This document shows positions 55,577 through 64,000 of a stretch of 64,000 nt of DNA, one piece after another (the first letter of the stretch is position 1; every line of letters begins with the position of its first letter). Position numbers and translations under genes: made by a program. Origin of the DNA: an uncultured Gammaproteobacteria bacterium (GTDB lineage: Bacteria; Pseudomonadota; Gammaproteobacteria; Pseudomonadales; Porticoccaceae). The notes beneath the pieces are model-generated. The model was given only the letters and a program-made list of their open reading frames with translations, had not been told where the DNA came from and did no database searches. The DNA lies in NCBI GenBank assembly GCA_913058345.1, contig CAJXQR010000001.1, positions 248,001 to 312,000 of the forward strand, in the 5' to 3' direction.

Positions 55577-55682
55577 CGTTTGCGCTCTACCCTATAAAAA
55601 AGTGTGCCGGTTATAGTAAAAATAGCTTGTCAATTAACCTGCGTTTTATTTTTGATTGATCTCTACTGACAGAAATCCTTGT

Positions 55683-56885
55683 TTAAACACGCTCAATAAT
55701 CAAAGCGATGCCCTGCCCCACGCCTATACACATTGTGCAAAGCGCGTAGCGCCCGCCTGTACGTTGCAGCTGATACATGGCCGTAGTGGCCAATCGGGCA
55801 CCGCTGGCGCCGAGGGGATGCCCCAAAGCAATTGCACCACCATTGGGGTTCACATGGGCAGCGTCATCAGCCAGCCCCAGTTCGCGAGTCACCGCTAAAC
55901 CCTGGGCAGCGAAAGCTTCATTCAATTCAATAACGTCCATTTGCTCAAGGCTTAACCCAGCTTTGGCGAGCACTTTGCGCGTTGCAGGTACTGGACCTAT
56001 ACCCATCACCCGTGGCTCAACACCGGCGCTGGCCATAGCGACGATACGAGCTTTGGGCAGTAAGCCGTACTCCCCGACCGCGGTGGCGGAAGCCAAAAGC
56101 AGCGCACAACTACCATCGTTTACGCCAGAAGCATTACCGGCAGTGACTGTGCCATTTTCCTTAAAGGGAGTGCCTAACTTGGCCAGGGCTTCAAGGCTGG
56201 TTGCGCGGGGGTGTTCATCTTTGTCAAAAATAACTGGCTCTTGTTTGCGACGGGGAATACTCACGGGGCAAATTTCCTGAGCCAAGATGCCATTGGCCTG
56301 CGCCGCTGCAGCCCGCTGCTGGCTGGCCAGGGCAAATTTGTCCTGCGCTTCACGCTCAATGCCATAGTCAGCGGCAACATTTTCAGCGGTCTCAGGCATC
56401 GAATCGGTACCGTACTGACTCTTCATCAGTTTGTTGACAAAACGCCAACCCAATGTGGTGTCGTAAATTTCAGCATTGCGGCTAAACGCACTGTCAGCTT
56501 TGGGCATCACTAAGGGCGCACGCGACATGGATTCCACCCCTCCAGCGATCACTAGATCAGCTTCACCACAACGGATCGCTCGCGCCGCACTGCCCACTGC
56601 ATCAAGACCCGAACCACACAAGCGGTTGAGGGTGACGCCGGGGACGGCGCTATCGAGACCCGCCAGTAACGCACTCATACGCGCCACGTTGCGATTATCT
56701 TCACCAGCCTGATTCGCGCAGCCGTAGTAAACATCATCCACGGCCTGCCAATTGACTTGCGGATTGCGCGCCATCAAAGCTTTGATGGGGATAGCGCCTA
56801 AATCATCGGCGCGAACCGAGGAAAGAGAGCCGCCAAAACGGCCGATCGGGGTGCGAATGGCATCGCAGATAAATGCATCTTTCAT
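55683..56885 (-). CDS. pcaF: Beta-ketoadipyl-CoA/acetyl-CoA acyltransferase (thiolase)
   Basis: The 400-residue thiolase is closely similar to PcaF/PaaJ beta-ketoadipyl-CoA thiolase. It shares the opening FICDAIRTPIGRFGG, GCANQAGEDNRNVARM, the nucleophile segment LNRLCGSG, NPNGGAIALGHPLGASGAR and TMCIGVGQG with the acid-base Cys. The enzyme cleaves 3-oxoadipyl-CoA to succinyl-CoA and acetyl-CoA at the end of the protocatechuate or phenylacetate route. A paaI-like thioesterase precedes it by 48 bp. No other paa or pca gene is near. A broader acetyl-CoA acetyltransferase role serving the acetoacetate ligase is possible. Confidence 0.9.
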   Translation of the reverse strand: MKDAFICDAIRTPIGRFGGSLSSVRADDLGAIPIKALMARNPQVNWQAVDDVYYGCANQAGEDNRNVARMSALLAGLDSAVPGVTLNRLCGSGLDAVGSAARAIRCGEADLVIAGGVESMSRAPLVMPKADSAFSRNAEIYDTTLGWRFVNKLMKSQYGTDSMPETAENVAADYGIEREAQDKFALASQQRAAAAQANGILAQEICPVSIPRRKQEPVIFDKDEHPRATSLEALAKLGTPFKENGTVTAGNASGVNDGSCALLLASATAVGEYGLLPKARIVAMASAGVEPRVMGIGPVPATRKVLAKAGLSLEQMDVIELNEAFAAQGLAVTRELGLADDAAHVNPNGGAIALGHPLGASGARLATTAMYQLQRTGGRYALCTMCIGVGQGIALIIERV

Positions 56886-56933
56886 GTTTGCCTCGTTGTT
56901 TTACATGATGTTCTGAAAAGTTGTTTGAAAGGG

Positions 56934-57368
56934 TTAGCCGGCCTCACTGTCAATAAAAGCTTGCTCAAAATTATGGGACCGGCCATGGAGTAAGGCGATT
57001 TGTTTGCCGTTTTGATTCTCGACAACAACCTCAACCAGACTCGCCGATTTGCCCTGGTGGCGCACCGTCGCTGTGGCAGTGAGTACATCACCCTCCAGGC
57101 CGGGGCGAATATAATCCATGGCTGCATGGGCCCCGACGCCGGCCTGATTATTCGACACCGTAGCGCAAGCAAAGGCGGCATCAGCCAGGGTAAAACTCAT
57201 GCCGCCATGGCATTGGCCTAAAGAATTGAGCATGTCGGCACGCACTGTCATGGCCAGCACAGCTCGCCCCTGCTCAGCACTGATTAAGCGAATACCCAGG
57301 CCATTCACCACCGTGTCGTTGTCGATCATTTTTGCCACGCATTGTCCGGCGATTGTTTTGTCTGTCAT
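56934..57368 (-). CDS. paaI: Hydroxyphenylacetyl-CoA thioesterase PaaI-like
   Basis: The 144-residue hotdog thioesterase resembles E. coli PaaI throughout: LGQCHGGMSFTLADAAFACA (active-site HGG and acidic residue), DYIRPGLEGDVLTATATVRHQGK and a hydrophilic tail. PaaI releases CoA from dead-end phenylacetate intermediates. Its linkage to a PaaJ/PcaF-type thiolase supports the assignment. The remaining paa genes are absent from the window, so the pair may serve a different aromatic or ring-cleaved acyl-CoA route. Confidence 0.85.
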   Translation of the reverse strand: MTDKTIAGQCVAKMIDNDTVVNGLGIRLISAEQGRAVLAMTVRADMLNSLGQCHGGMSFTLADAAFACATVSNNQAGVGAHAAMDYIRPGLEGDVLTATATVRHQGKSASLVEVVVENQNGKQIALLHGRSHNFEQAFIDSEAG

Positions 57369-57435
57369 TCTTAGTCCTTAAAACGTTGTAGTAAACCAAA
57401 TCCCCCTGCTCACGCAGGGTTTCATTGCCTCAGGG

Positions 57436-57927
57436 CTATTTCCACACTGACGGGCTTGTCCCTTCTTCACTGCGACGATATTTGAGCTGCACGCCCTTAA
57501 GAAAATTGCGCAAAATCTGATCGTGACAAGTACGGTAATGCTTATGTCCGGGTTTGCGGAAAAAGGCACTCAGTTCGTGCTTGCTCATGGCAAATCCCGC
57601 CAGTTCAATAATCGATAAGACCTCTTCTGCCTTTAAGTTCAGTGCAATTTTCAATTTCATAAAAATCGCGTTATTCGTGAGATGCTTTTCGGGTTCAGGC
57701 TGGGGGCCCTCTCTTTTACCCCGTCGGTCAATAATCAAGCCGTTGAGAAAGAGTGCTAAGTACTTATCTTTACAAACCACGGCATTAGGATCCTCGTCTT
57801 TTTTCAGCCAGGCGCTAATTTCGGCCCGTGTTGCCTTGTAGTCTGCCAGAGCAAAAATTGCCATCATTTTGTCATCGCTAAAATCAAAGGTGTAGCGGAT
57901 ACGGCGTAGCACATCGTTATTGAGCAC
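57436..57927 (-). CDS. DUF1456 protein (YehS-like)
   Basis: The protein has two DUF1456 repeats: NDVLRRIRYTFDFSDDKMM with LNGLIIDRRGKREGP, and MKLKIALNLKAEEVLSII with FLKGVQLKYRR. E. coli YehS begins at a point equivalent to GTG 57927 (VLNNDVL), giving 163 residues, and GGGA precedes it. An ATG at 57966 (176 residues) is the alternative. Function is unknown. It is divergent from acnB. Confidence 0.82.
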   Translation of the reverse strand: MLNNDVLRRIRYTFDFSDDKMMAIFALADYKATRAEISAWLKKDEDPNAVVCKDKYLALFLNGLIIDRRGKREGPQPEPEKHLTNNAIFMKLKIALNLKAEEVLSIIELAGFAMSKHELSAFFRKPGHKHYRTCHDQILRNFLKGVQLKYRRSEEGTSPSVWK

Positions 57928-58145
57928 AAAGAGATCCCGATCGGTAAATAGAGGTGAGCTATACATTGTACTGCAAGATCCAGGGTATGGGCGCAGCCAA
58001 GACCCAAAGCCATTACAGACCGGTATTTTTACTGTAGAATTCGCCTTCGGGCTTGCCGGCCCACCCCATCGATGTGTGTCATTGATAGTCCCGCATCCGG
58101 TTACCACCGTCACGGGTAAAGTCAACCAATCAAAGGAAAAATACC

Positions 58146-60743
58146 GTGCTAGAAGCATACCGTAAACACGTAGACGAACGCGCAGCTGAAGGCGTTCCCC
58201 CCAAGCCTCTCAGTCCCGAGTGGACCGCCGAACTGGTTGAGCTGCTCAAAGCGCCACCCGCTGGCGAAGATGAATTACTGCTCGACCTCATTACCAATCG
58301 CGTACCGCCCGGGGTTGATGAAGCCGCCTACGTCAAAGCCGGTTTTCTCTCGGCTATTGTTAAAGGTGAAGCGACTTCACCCCTGATCGACAAGGCTCAC
58401 GCAATTAAACTTCTGGGCATGATGCTCGGCGGTTATAACATCAGCACCCTGGTTGATGCCCTGGATGACGCCGAACTGGGCGCTCTGGCTGGCGAACAAC
58501 TAAAACACACCTTGCTAATGTTTGATGCCTTTCACGATGTCGACGAAAAAGCCAAAGCAGGCAATGCCAACGCTAAAGCTGTAATGCAGTCATGGGCCGA
58601 TGCCGAGTGGTTCACCAAGCGCCCCGCCGTTGCAGAAAAAATTGTCACCACGGTCTTTAAAGTGGTTGGCGAAACCAACACGGACGATTTGTCTCCGGCG
58701 CCCGATGCCTGGTCGCGCCCCGACATTCCCGTTCACGCCAAAGCAATGTACAAGATCCCCCGTGAAGGCATTCAGAATAACGAAGAGCAAATACTCGAAT
58801 TACAGAAAAAAGGTCACCCCGTTGCCTTTGTTGGCGATGTAGTCGGCACCGGTTCTTCACGTAAGTCTGCTACCAACTCTGTACTCTGGTACATGGGCGA
58901 AGACCTACCCGGCGTGCCCAATAAGCGTGGTGGCGGCATTTGCATCGGCGGTAAAGTCGCACCAATTTTCTTCAATACGATGGAAGATTCCGGCGCATTG
59001 GTTTTTGAAGCCCCGGTTGAAAAAATCGACTACGGCCAGGTCATCGAAATCCGTCCCTACGAGGGCAAAATCCTTGACCACGAAAGTGGCGATGTGATCT
59101 CTGAGTACACATTCAAATCTGATGTCATCCTCGACGAAGTCCAGGCTGGCGGTCGTATCAACCTGATCATTGGCCGCGGCCTCACTAAGCGTGCCCGCGA
59201 AGCCCTCGACCTGCCGCCAAGTGAAGTCTTCCGTGCACCAACTCAGCCTGATGATACGGGCAAAGGTTACACACTGGCACAGAAGATGGTCGGTAAGGCC
59301 TGTGGTGTCAAAGGTGTTCGCCCCGGCACGTATTGCGAACCCCTAATGACCACTGTCGGCTCACAGGACACCACTGGTCCTATGACTCGCGACGAGCTGA
59401 AAGACCTGGCTTGTCTGGGCTTTTCATCTGACCTGGTGATGCAGTCTTTCTGCCACACTGCGGCCTACCCAAAACCCGTTGATATCCAGACCCAGCACAG
59501 CTTGCCCGATTTCATTAAGAACCGAGGCGGTGTTTCTCTGCGCCCTGGTGACGGTATTATCCACAGCTGGTTGAACCGCATGTTGCTACCCGACACTGTC
59601 GGCACTGGCGGTGACTCACACACTCGCTTCCCAATGGGTATTTCCTTTCCAGCGGGCTCCGGTCTGGTAGCTTTTGCAGCGGCCACTGGCGTAATGCCAT
59701 TGGATATGCCCGAATCCGTACTGGTGCGTTTCAAAGGTAAAATGCAGCCTGGTATTACCTTGCGCGATCTGGTTCACGCCATTCCTTATTACGCTATCCA
59801 GCAGGATTTGTTGACCGTTGCTAAAGAGGGCAAGAAGAATATTTTCTCTGGTCGCGTACTGGAGATTGAAGGCATTGAGGGCCTCACAGTTGAGCAGGCT
59901 TTTGAATTATCGGATGCCTCCGCCGAGCGTTCGGCTTCAGGCTGCACCATTAAAATGGACGAAGATGCCGTTGCTGAATACCTGCGTTCAAACATTACCA
60001 TGCTGCGCTGGATGATATCTCAGGGCTACGGTGATGTTCGCACCCTTGAGCGCCGTGCCTTAAAAATGGAAGAATGGTTGGCGGCACCATCATTGATGTC
60101 AGCCGATGTCGACGCCGAATACGCGGCTGTCATCGAAATCGACCTCAATGAAGTCAAAGAGCCGATCATCTGTGCGCCCAATGACCCAGACGATGCCCGC
60201 TTACTCTCCAGCGTGGCAGGCAGCCGTATTGAAGAAGTGTTTATCGGCTCGTGTATGACGAACATCGGCCACTTCCGCGCCGCCGGTAAGTTACTTGAGC
60301 AAACCAAACCCGACGAACTTAATTCGCGCTTCTGGATTGTGCCGCCTACCCGTATGGATGAGCACACGCTAATGGAAGAAGGCTACTACAACATCTATGG
60401 ACGCGTCGGTGCCCGTACTGAAATGCCCGGATGTTCATTGTGCATGGGCAACCAGGCCCGCGTTGCTCCCGGATCAACGGTCATTTCCACCTCGACCCGC
60501 AACTTCCCTAACCGTTTGGGTGATGGCGCCGATGTCTATCTGGGGTCAGCCGAACTGGCTGCAATCAGTGGCATTTTGGGTCGTTTGCCCACGCCTGAGG
60601 AATATCTGGAGAAGGCTTCGAGCATCGATTCAATGTCTGATGAAATATACAGCTACATGAACTTTGATCAGATTGCTTCCTTCCAGGCAGCTGCGGAAGA
60701 TGGCAAGCGGATTGCGGCGCAGCAAATTGTCGAAAGTGCCTAA
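58146..60743 (+). CDS. acnB: Aconitate hydratase B
   Basis: The 865-residue enzyme isomerises citrate to isocitrate in the TCA cycle and may act as an mRNA-binding iron sensor when it loses its cluster. The HEAT-like N-terminal domain (MLEAYRKHVDERAAEGVPP) precedes the swivel domain with GDVVGTGSSRKSATNSVLW. The 4Fe-4S ligands lie in SFCHTAAYP, GSCMTNIGHFRAAGK and PGCSLCMGNQARV. The start is GTG 58146 with AAAGGA eight bases upstream. A terminator follows. Confidence 0.96.
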   Translation: MLEAYRKHVDERAAEGVPPKPLSPEWTAELVELLKAPPAGEDELLLDLITNRVPPGVDEAAYVKAGFLSAIVKGEATSPLIDKAHAIKLLGMMLGGYNISTLVDALDDAELGALAGEQLKHTLLMFDAFHDVDEKAKAGNANAKAVMQSWADAEWFTKRPAVAEKIVTTVFKVVGETNTDDLSPAPDAWSRPDIPVHAKAMYKIPREGIQNNEEQILELQKKGHPVAFVGDVVGTGSSRKSATNSVLWYMGEDLPGVPNKRGGGICIGGKVAPIFFNTMEDSGALVFEAPVEKIDYGQVIEIRPYEGKILDHESGDVISEYTFKSDVILDEVQAGGRINLIIGRGLTKRAREALDLPPSEVFRAPTQPDDTGKGYTLAQKMVGKACGVKGVRPGTYCEPLMTTVGSQDTTGPMTRDELKDLACLGFSSDLVMQSFCHTAAYPKPVDIQTQHSLPDFIKNRGGVSLRPGDGIIHSWLNRMLLPDTVGTGGDSHTRFPMGISFPAGSGLVAFAAATGVMPLDMPESVLVRFKGKMQPGITLRDLVHAIPYYAIQQDLLTVAKEGKKNIFSGRVLEIEGIEGLTVEQAFELSDASAERSASGCTIKMDEDAVAEYLRSNITMLRWMISQGYGDVRTLERRALKMEEWLAAPSLMSADVDAEYAAVIEIDLNEVKEPIICAPNDPDDARLLSSVAGSRIEEVFIGSCMTNIGHFRAAGKLLEQTKPDELNSRFWIVPPTRMDEHTLMEEGYYNIYGRVGARTEMPGCSLCMGNQARVAPGSTVISTSTRNFPNRLGDGADVYLGSAELAAISGILGRLPTPEEYLEKASSIDSMSDEIYSYMNFDQIASFQAAAEDGKRIAAQQIVESA

Positions 60744-60777
60744 TTTGCAGTCTTAGATTAGCCGATGTAAGCACTCT

Positions 60778-60808
60778 AAAAACCCTGCTCCGGCAGGGTT
60801 TTTTTTAT
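60778..60808 (+). terminator. Terminator after acnB
   Basis: AAAACCCTGC and GCAGGGTTTT form a tight stem with a four-base loop, followed by a run of eight T. Confidence 0.92.
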
Positions 60809-60972
60809 ATCCACGCGTTTATTCCCAGCACCTGTGCTCGCCTCTGCGAGTGCAACTTCAAATAAAAACATAAACCGGAGTTATATCGCCTATAACATTG
60901 GTTGACCTATCAACGTTGACGCATCAACGTTGCCCCCGTAAAATCCGCGCCCTAACCCAACCCGCCCGAGAC

Positions 60973-61016
60973 TGAGCTCTTTCCGCTTTGCTTGCAAGCA
61001 AAGCGGAAAGAGCTCA
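60973..61016. promoter_or_regulatory. Perfect 44 bp palindrome upstream of the efflux operon
   Basis: Every base from 60973 to 61016 pairs with its mirror partner, giving 22 bp arms without a loop. The centre reads TTTGCTTGCAAGCAAA and each end carries GAGCTC. It ends 15 bp before the emrA-like ATG. The centre resembles a MarR-family operator, and a marR gene ends this operon. Transcribed, it would form a long hairpin close to the ribosome site. No T-run follows, so simple termination is unlikely. Confidence 0.85.
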
Positions 61017-61031
61017 CACGCAAGAGAAATT

Positions 61032-62192
61032 ATGAGACGTTCCTGGAGCTTGCTTGTCGTTATCCTGCTGCTGAGTGCTGTCAGCTATGCAGTGGTAACT
61101 TATTTAGAAAATCGACAGTTTGTGTCAACAGATAATGCCTACACCACTGGCGATATCATTACCGTCAGCTCACGCATGGAGGATATTGTCCTCTGGCTCG
61201 GTGCTGAAGAAGGTGACTACGTTGAAGCAGGCCAGGCGCTGGTTAAACTCGATGGAGACACGCCAAGAAATTCTCTCTACCGCGCACAAAGCGAATTGGC
61301 TCGCGCTGTACAAGAGGTCGCGGCCTTAAAACAGAAAGTTAAACGTCGTCAGGCCGAGGTCACCGAACGTCAGGCCGCTTATGCGCTAGCCAGAAACGAA
61401 GCCGAGCGACGTAAAAAGCTGGCGAAGAAAAAGATGATTTCCAAAGAAGAGCTCGATACCTCCGTGTTGCGAATGGCCGTTACTGCCGCTGCCTTGAACA
61501 CTGCCCGTCAGGCTCTAGCTGAGGCAGAAATCAATGCAACTAATTTGCCTATTGCTCAACACCCGGATGTTAAACGTGCGGCGGTCTCAGTAAGAGGCTT
61601 TAGCTCCGATCTCAACAAGAGCACAATCGTCGCCCCCGTTTCTGGGCATATCGCCAAGCGCTTTGTCTCCCCCGGCGATATTATCAAAGTCGGTAAGCCG
61701 CTGTTTCAACTCGTGCAGTTAGACAAAGTGTGGGTGGAAGCGAATTTTAAAGAAACCAAGCTGAGGTATTTGCGCCTCGGTCAACCCGTTACCATTACCT
61801 CTGACCTCTACGGTGAAGAGACCCATTACGACGGTAAAGTGGTTGGTGGTGGCACCGGTACCGGTGCGGCCTTTTCTCTGCTACCGGCACAAAATGCTAC
61901 TGGCAACTGGTTAAAAATTGTTCAACGCGTGCCAGTACGTATTGCCTTGGCAGATGACACTGTTCGTGAAAAACCCCTACCTATAGGCACCTCACTGCAC
62001 GTCTCGATTGACACGAGTCAACGCGACGGTCTGCAATTGAATCAAACACCGAAGGCCACTCCCGTCGATGTCAGTAACGTCTATGCTTACTGGGAAGCCG
62101 ATGGTCAAGCCATGGTCGAGCGAATTATTGCCGAAAACTTACCTTCTAGCAGTGATCCCATAGAAGAAGCACGTAGACAGGCTAAATGGTGA
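61032..62192 (+). CDS. EmrA/HlyD-type membrane fusion protein
   Basis: The 386-residue periplasmic adaptor has an N-terminal membrane anchor (SLLVVILLLSAVSYAVVTYL). A biotinyl-lipoyl-like half-motif follows (TDNAYTTGDIITVSSRM, EGDYVEAGQALVKLDGD). A long Ala/Arg/Glu-rich coiled coil spans about 85-165, and the barrel has GHIAKRFVSPGDIIKVG. It should link the inner-membrane MFS pump to an outer-membrane TolC-like channel encoded elsewhere. Its stop overlaps the next start by seven bases. Confidence 0.92.
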   Translation: MRRSWSLLVVILLLSAVSYAVVTYLENRQFVSTDNAYTTGDIITVSSRMEDIVLWLGAEEGDYVEAGQALVKLDGDTPRNSLYRAQSELARAVQEVAALKQKVKRRQAEVTERQAAYALARNEAERRKKLAKKKMISKEELDTSVLRMAVTAAALNTARQALAEAEINATNLPIAQHPDVKRAAVSVRGFSSDLNKSTIVAPVSGHIAKRFVSPGDIIKVGKPLFQLVQLDKVWVEANFKETKLRYLRLGQPVTITSDLYGEETHYDGKVVGGGTGTGAAFSLLPAQNATGNWLKIVQRVPVRIALADDTVREKPLPIGTSLHVSIDTSQRDGLQLNQTPKATPVDVSNVYAYWEADGQAMVERIIAENLPSSSDPIEEARRQAKW

Positions 62193-63751
62193 CGCCTACC
62201 ACGCGGCTACCGCTAATGCTCACGGCGGTGGCCATCGCCACTGCCAACTTCATGAACATTCTCGACACCACCATTGCGGTGGTAGCACTGCCCGCTATTT
62301 CGGGCAGCTTAGGTGCAACACCTTCCCAGGGCGCCTGGGTGCTCACCTCTTACGCGGTGTGTCTTGCTATTATGCTCCCCCTCAGCGGGTCGATATGTAA
62401 ACGTTATGGTGAGATTAAAACGTTCACCGTAGCTATTGGCTTGTTTACCTTGACCTCCTGCCTCTGCGGTATGGCGGCCAACTTTGAAACACTGATCTTT
62501 TTTCGTGCATTGCAGGGCCTTTCCAGCGGTTTGATCGTGCCCCTCTCCCAAACCGTACTACTACGGGTTTTCCCACCCCAGCAACACGGGTTTGCCCTCG
62601 GTCTTTGGGCACTAACCTCCGGTGTTGCCCCAGTATTAGGGCCCATTATTGGAGGCTTTATTACCGACACCATCGGCTGGCCTTGGATTTTCTATATGAA
62701 TGTGCCGGCCGGAATATTTTGTGCCTGGGTAGTCTGGGTCAGCATGAAGCATGACGAAACAGAGACGAAAAGGGAGCCTATCGATCTGGTCGGCATGCTG
62801 CTACTCTCCATCGTCGTACTGTTCGCACAATTAGTGATGGATAAGGGCCACGAACTGGACTGGCTTGGCTCGCCGGAAATCCGTTTAATGCTCAATATTG
62901 CGGTGATTGGTTTTATTGGTTTTGTCGTGTGGGAGCGTCGTGAACCCCACCCCATTGTCGACTACACCTTGCTGAAAATCCCCAGCTTTGTGATCTGCTC
63001 GGTTATAGCGGCGATTTTTTATATCAGTTATTACACTACTACCGTGCTCTACCCCATCTGGATGCAGTCCGTACTTGGCTACACCGCCACCTGGGCCGGA
63101 CTGGCCATGGCGGGTACCAGCCTGGTGCCTATCTTCGGCATGCTGATTGTCGGCAAACACCTGGCCAAATTAAACCTGCGACATTTGATGGTGATTGGTA
63201 GCGGTTTTATTGCCTATGGTATTTATTTACAGTCACTGTGCACCGTCGAAACCACCTTTAGCTCGATGTTTTATGCCCGTGTCATTATGGGCGTTGGCTT
63301 TGGGTTTATGTTCCCGCCGCTAATGGCCTTATCACTAATTGGAGTGCCGCCAGAGAAAACCCCCTCCGCTGCCGGTTTTTTTAACTTTTTTCGCATGTTC
63401 TCTTCGAGCTTAGGCATCGCCATTGGCATTACGGCATGGCAGAACCGCACAATTTTCCATCGCCAGCACCTGGTTGAAAACCTCACGCCCCTGGAAGCGG
63501 GTAAAGATATTGCCTTCCAGCCCCTAATTGAACTCGCCGGTGATAATGAAGCCGTCATGTGGGCGATGGCGGAACAACTCAGTAACTTGCAGGCATCGAC
63601 CCTCGCCCTCAGCGATACTTTCATATATTGTGCGCTGGCTTATATCCCCGTCGTGATGTTAACGCCCTTTATACCGAAACGGCTTCCCCAGCGACCGGAT
63701 ACGGGTGAAACCGTTAACAATGACAAGGAAATCGCCTTAGCTAATGATTGA
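62186..63751 (+). CDS. EmrB/QacA-type DHA2 family drug efflux transporter
   Basis: The 521-residue protein has 14 predicted membrane helices. MFS DHA2 signatures include the antiporter-region LDTTIAVVALPAISG in helix 1, the loop LPLSGSICKRYGEIKTF (motif A) and helix 5 VAPVLGPIIGGFITD (motif C of antiporters). It expels hydrophobic toxicants using the proton gradient through the EmrA-like adaptor. It starts at ATG 62186, seven bases inside the upstream gene, and its stop overlaps the MarR ATG by eight bases. Confidence 0.93.
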   Translation: MVTPTTRLPLMLTAVAIATANFMNILDTTIAVVALPAISGSLGATPSQGAWVLTSYAVCLAIMLPLSGSICKRYGEIKTFTVAIGLFTLTSCLCGMAANFETLIFFRALQGLSSGLIVPLSQTVLLRVFPPQQHGFALGLWALTSGVAPVLGPIIGGFITDTIGWPWIFYMNVPAGIFCAWVVWVSMKHDETETKREPIDLVGMLLLSIVVLFAQLVMDKGHELDWLGSPEIRLMLNIAVIGFIGFVVWERREPHPIVDYTLLKIPSFVICSVIAAIFYISYYTTTVLYPIWMQSVLGYTATWAGLAMAGTSLVPIFGMLIVGKHLAKLNLRHLMVIGSGFIAYGIYLQSLCTVETTFSSMFYARVIMGVGFGFMFPPLMALSLIGVPPEKTPSAAGFFNFFRMFSSSLGIAIGITAWQNRTIFHRQHLVENLTPLEAGKDIAFQPLIELAGDNEAVMWAMAEQLSNLQASTLALSDTFIYCALAYIPVVMLTPFIPKRLPQRPDTGETVNNDKEIALAND

Positions 63752-64000
63752 TCTCGCAGATAACCTGGTACGCCAAATTGGCTTACTTTATCGGACTATG
63801 ATGAAAGCGCTGGAAACGGAAACGGCGCCCTTAGGCATAGGCTCCGGGCGTATTTCCTACCTCTTTATGCTCTATATCAACGAGGGACTGACCCAGCAAG
63901 AAATGGCCAATCGCCTGCAGGCCGATAAGGGCGCCGTGGCCAGAACCCTCGCCCAACTTGAGGACCAGGGTTACGTTAGCCGACGGCGTGATCCCGCCGA
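63744..64000 (+). CDS. MarR-family transcriptional regulator (5' part; cut by the window end)
   Basis: About 85 residues are visible from ATG 63744. The winged-helix segment includes LTQQEMANRLQADKGAVAR with the recognition helix, and QLEDQGYVSRRRDPA leading into the wing. The overlap with the transporter gene by eight bases makes the three genes one operon. MarR proteins bind palindromes and are released by phenolic ligands, so the palindrome at 60973-61016 is its likely operator. Confidence 0.88.
   Translation, partial: MIDLADNLVRQIGLLYRTMMKALETETAPLGIGSGRISYLFMLYINEGLTQQEMANRLQADKGAVARTLAQLEDQGYVSRRRDPA

Overview
The window looks like chromosomal DNA from a marine-type gammaproteobacterium. 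It is gene-dense and of moderate G+C, with mostly proteobacterial housekeeping genes (prfB with its programmed frameshift, lysS, ung, hda, purM, acnB, sppA, prc). It also has two Na+/H+ antiporters (NhaD and NhaA) and an unusually rich set of acyl-CoA, ester and ketone catabolic enzymes. A Cellvibrionales/Spongiibacteraceae-like origin is my best guess; this is an inference from gene content, not a phylogeny. I saw no insertion sequence, prophage, CRISPR array, tRNA or rRNA.

Layout. 1-4387: end of an M18 aminopeptidase, prfB, lysS, ung. 4429-8256: alpha-methylacyl-CoA racemase, acyl-CoA dehydrogenase, epoxide-hydrolase-like protein. 8522-9199: small DUF4124-like exported protein. 9323-17750: an uninterrupted minus-strand run of ten genes plus a possible 22-codon ORF. 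In transcription order it encodes a thermostable-hemolysin family protein, an AMP-forming acyl ligase, a heme-oxygenase-like diiron oxygenase, an SDR, a TPR protein, a QseB/PmrA-type response regulator, its sensor kinase, a ligand-poor cupredoxin, an FTR1 iron permease and an outer-membrane barrel protein. A tandem CTTAAG-N5-CTTAAG site sits just upstream of the first gene. 18188-26621: NhaD, coniferyl-aldehyde-type dehydrogenase, two tandem Baeyer-Villiger monooxygenases, NhaA. 26902-30849: Prc protease, a His-rich exported protein, ECF sigma factor, small membrane protein, DUF3106 protein. 30937-34507: etfA/etfB and divergent ETF-ubiquinone oxidoreductase. 34761-36046: macro domain protein, msrA. 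36298-42625: two hotdog thioesterases, three HSL-type esterases, amidohydrolase, LLM flavin monooxygenase. 43075-50933: ArsC/YfgD, DUF2069, sppA, hda, DUF2066, purM, DUF3108, DUF3014. 51059-57368: orphan acyl-CoA carboxylase beta subunit, DCC protein, acetoacetyl-CoA synthetase, pcaF-like thiolase, paaI. 57436-60743: DUF1456 protein and acnB. 61032-64000: EmrA/EmrB-type efflux pair and a MarR regulator cut by the window end.

How it fits together. Ketone oxygenation by the BVMOs, ester hydrolysis by the HSL esterases, acyl-CoA activation, epimerisation and dehydrogenation, electron transfer through ETF and ETF-QO, and thiolysis form a coherent aliphatic or terpenoid/steroid-like catabolic capacity. 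The most novel-looking element is the 9.3-17.8 kb run. It couples a predicted diiron lipid oxygenase pathway to an FTR1-type iron importer and its own two-component system.
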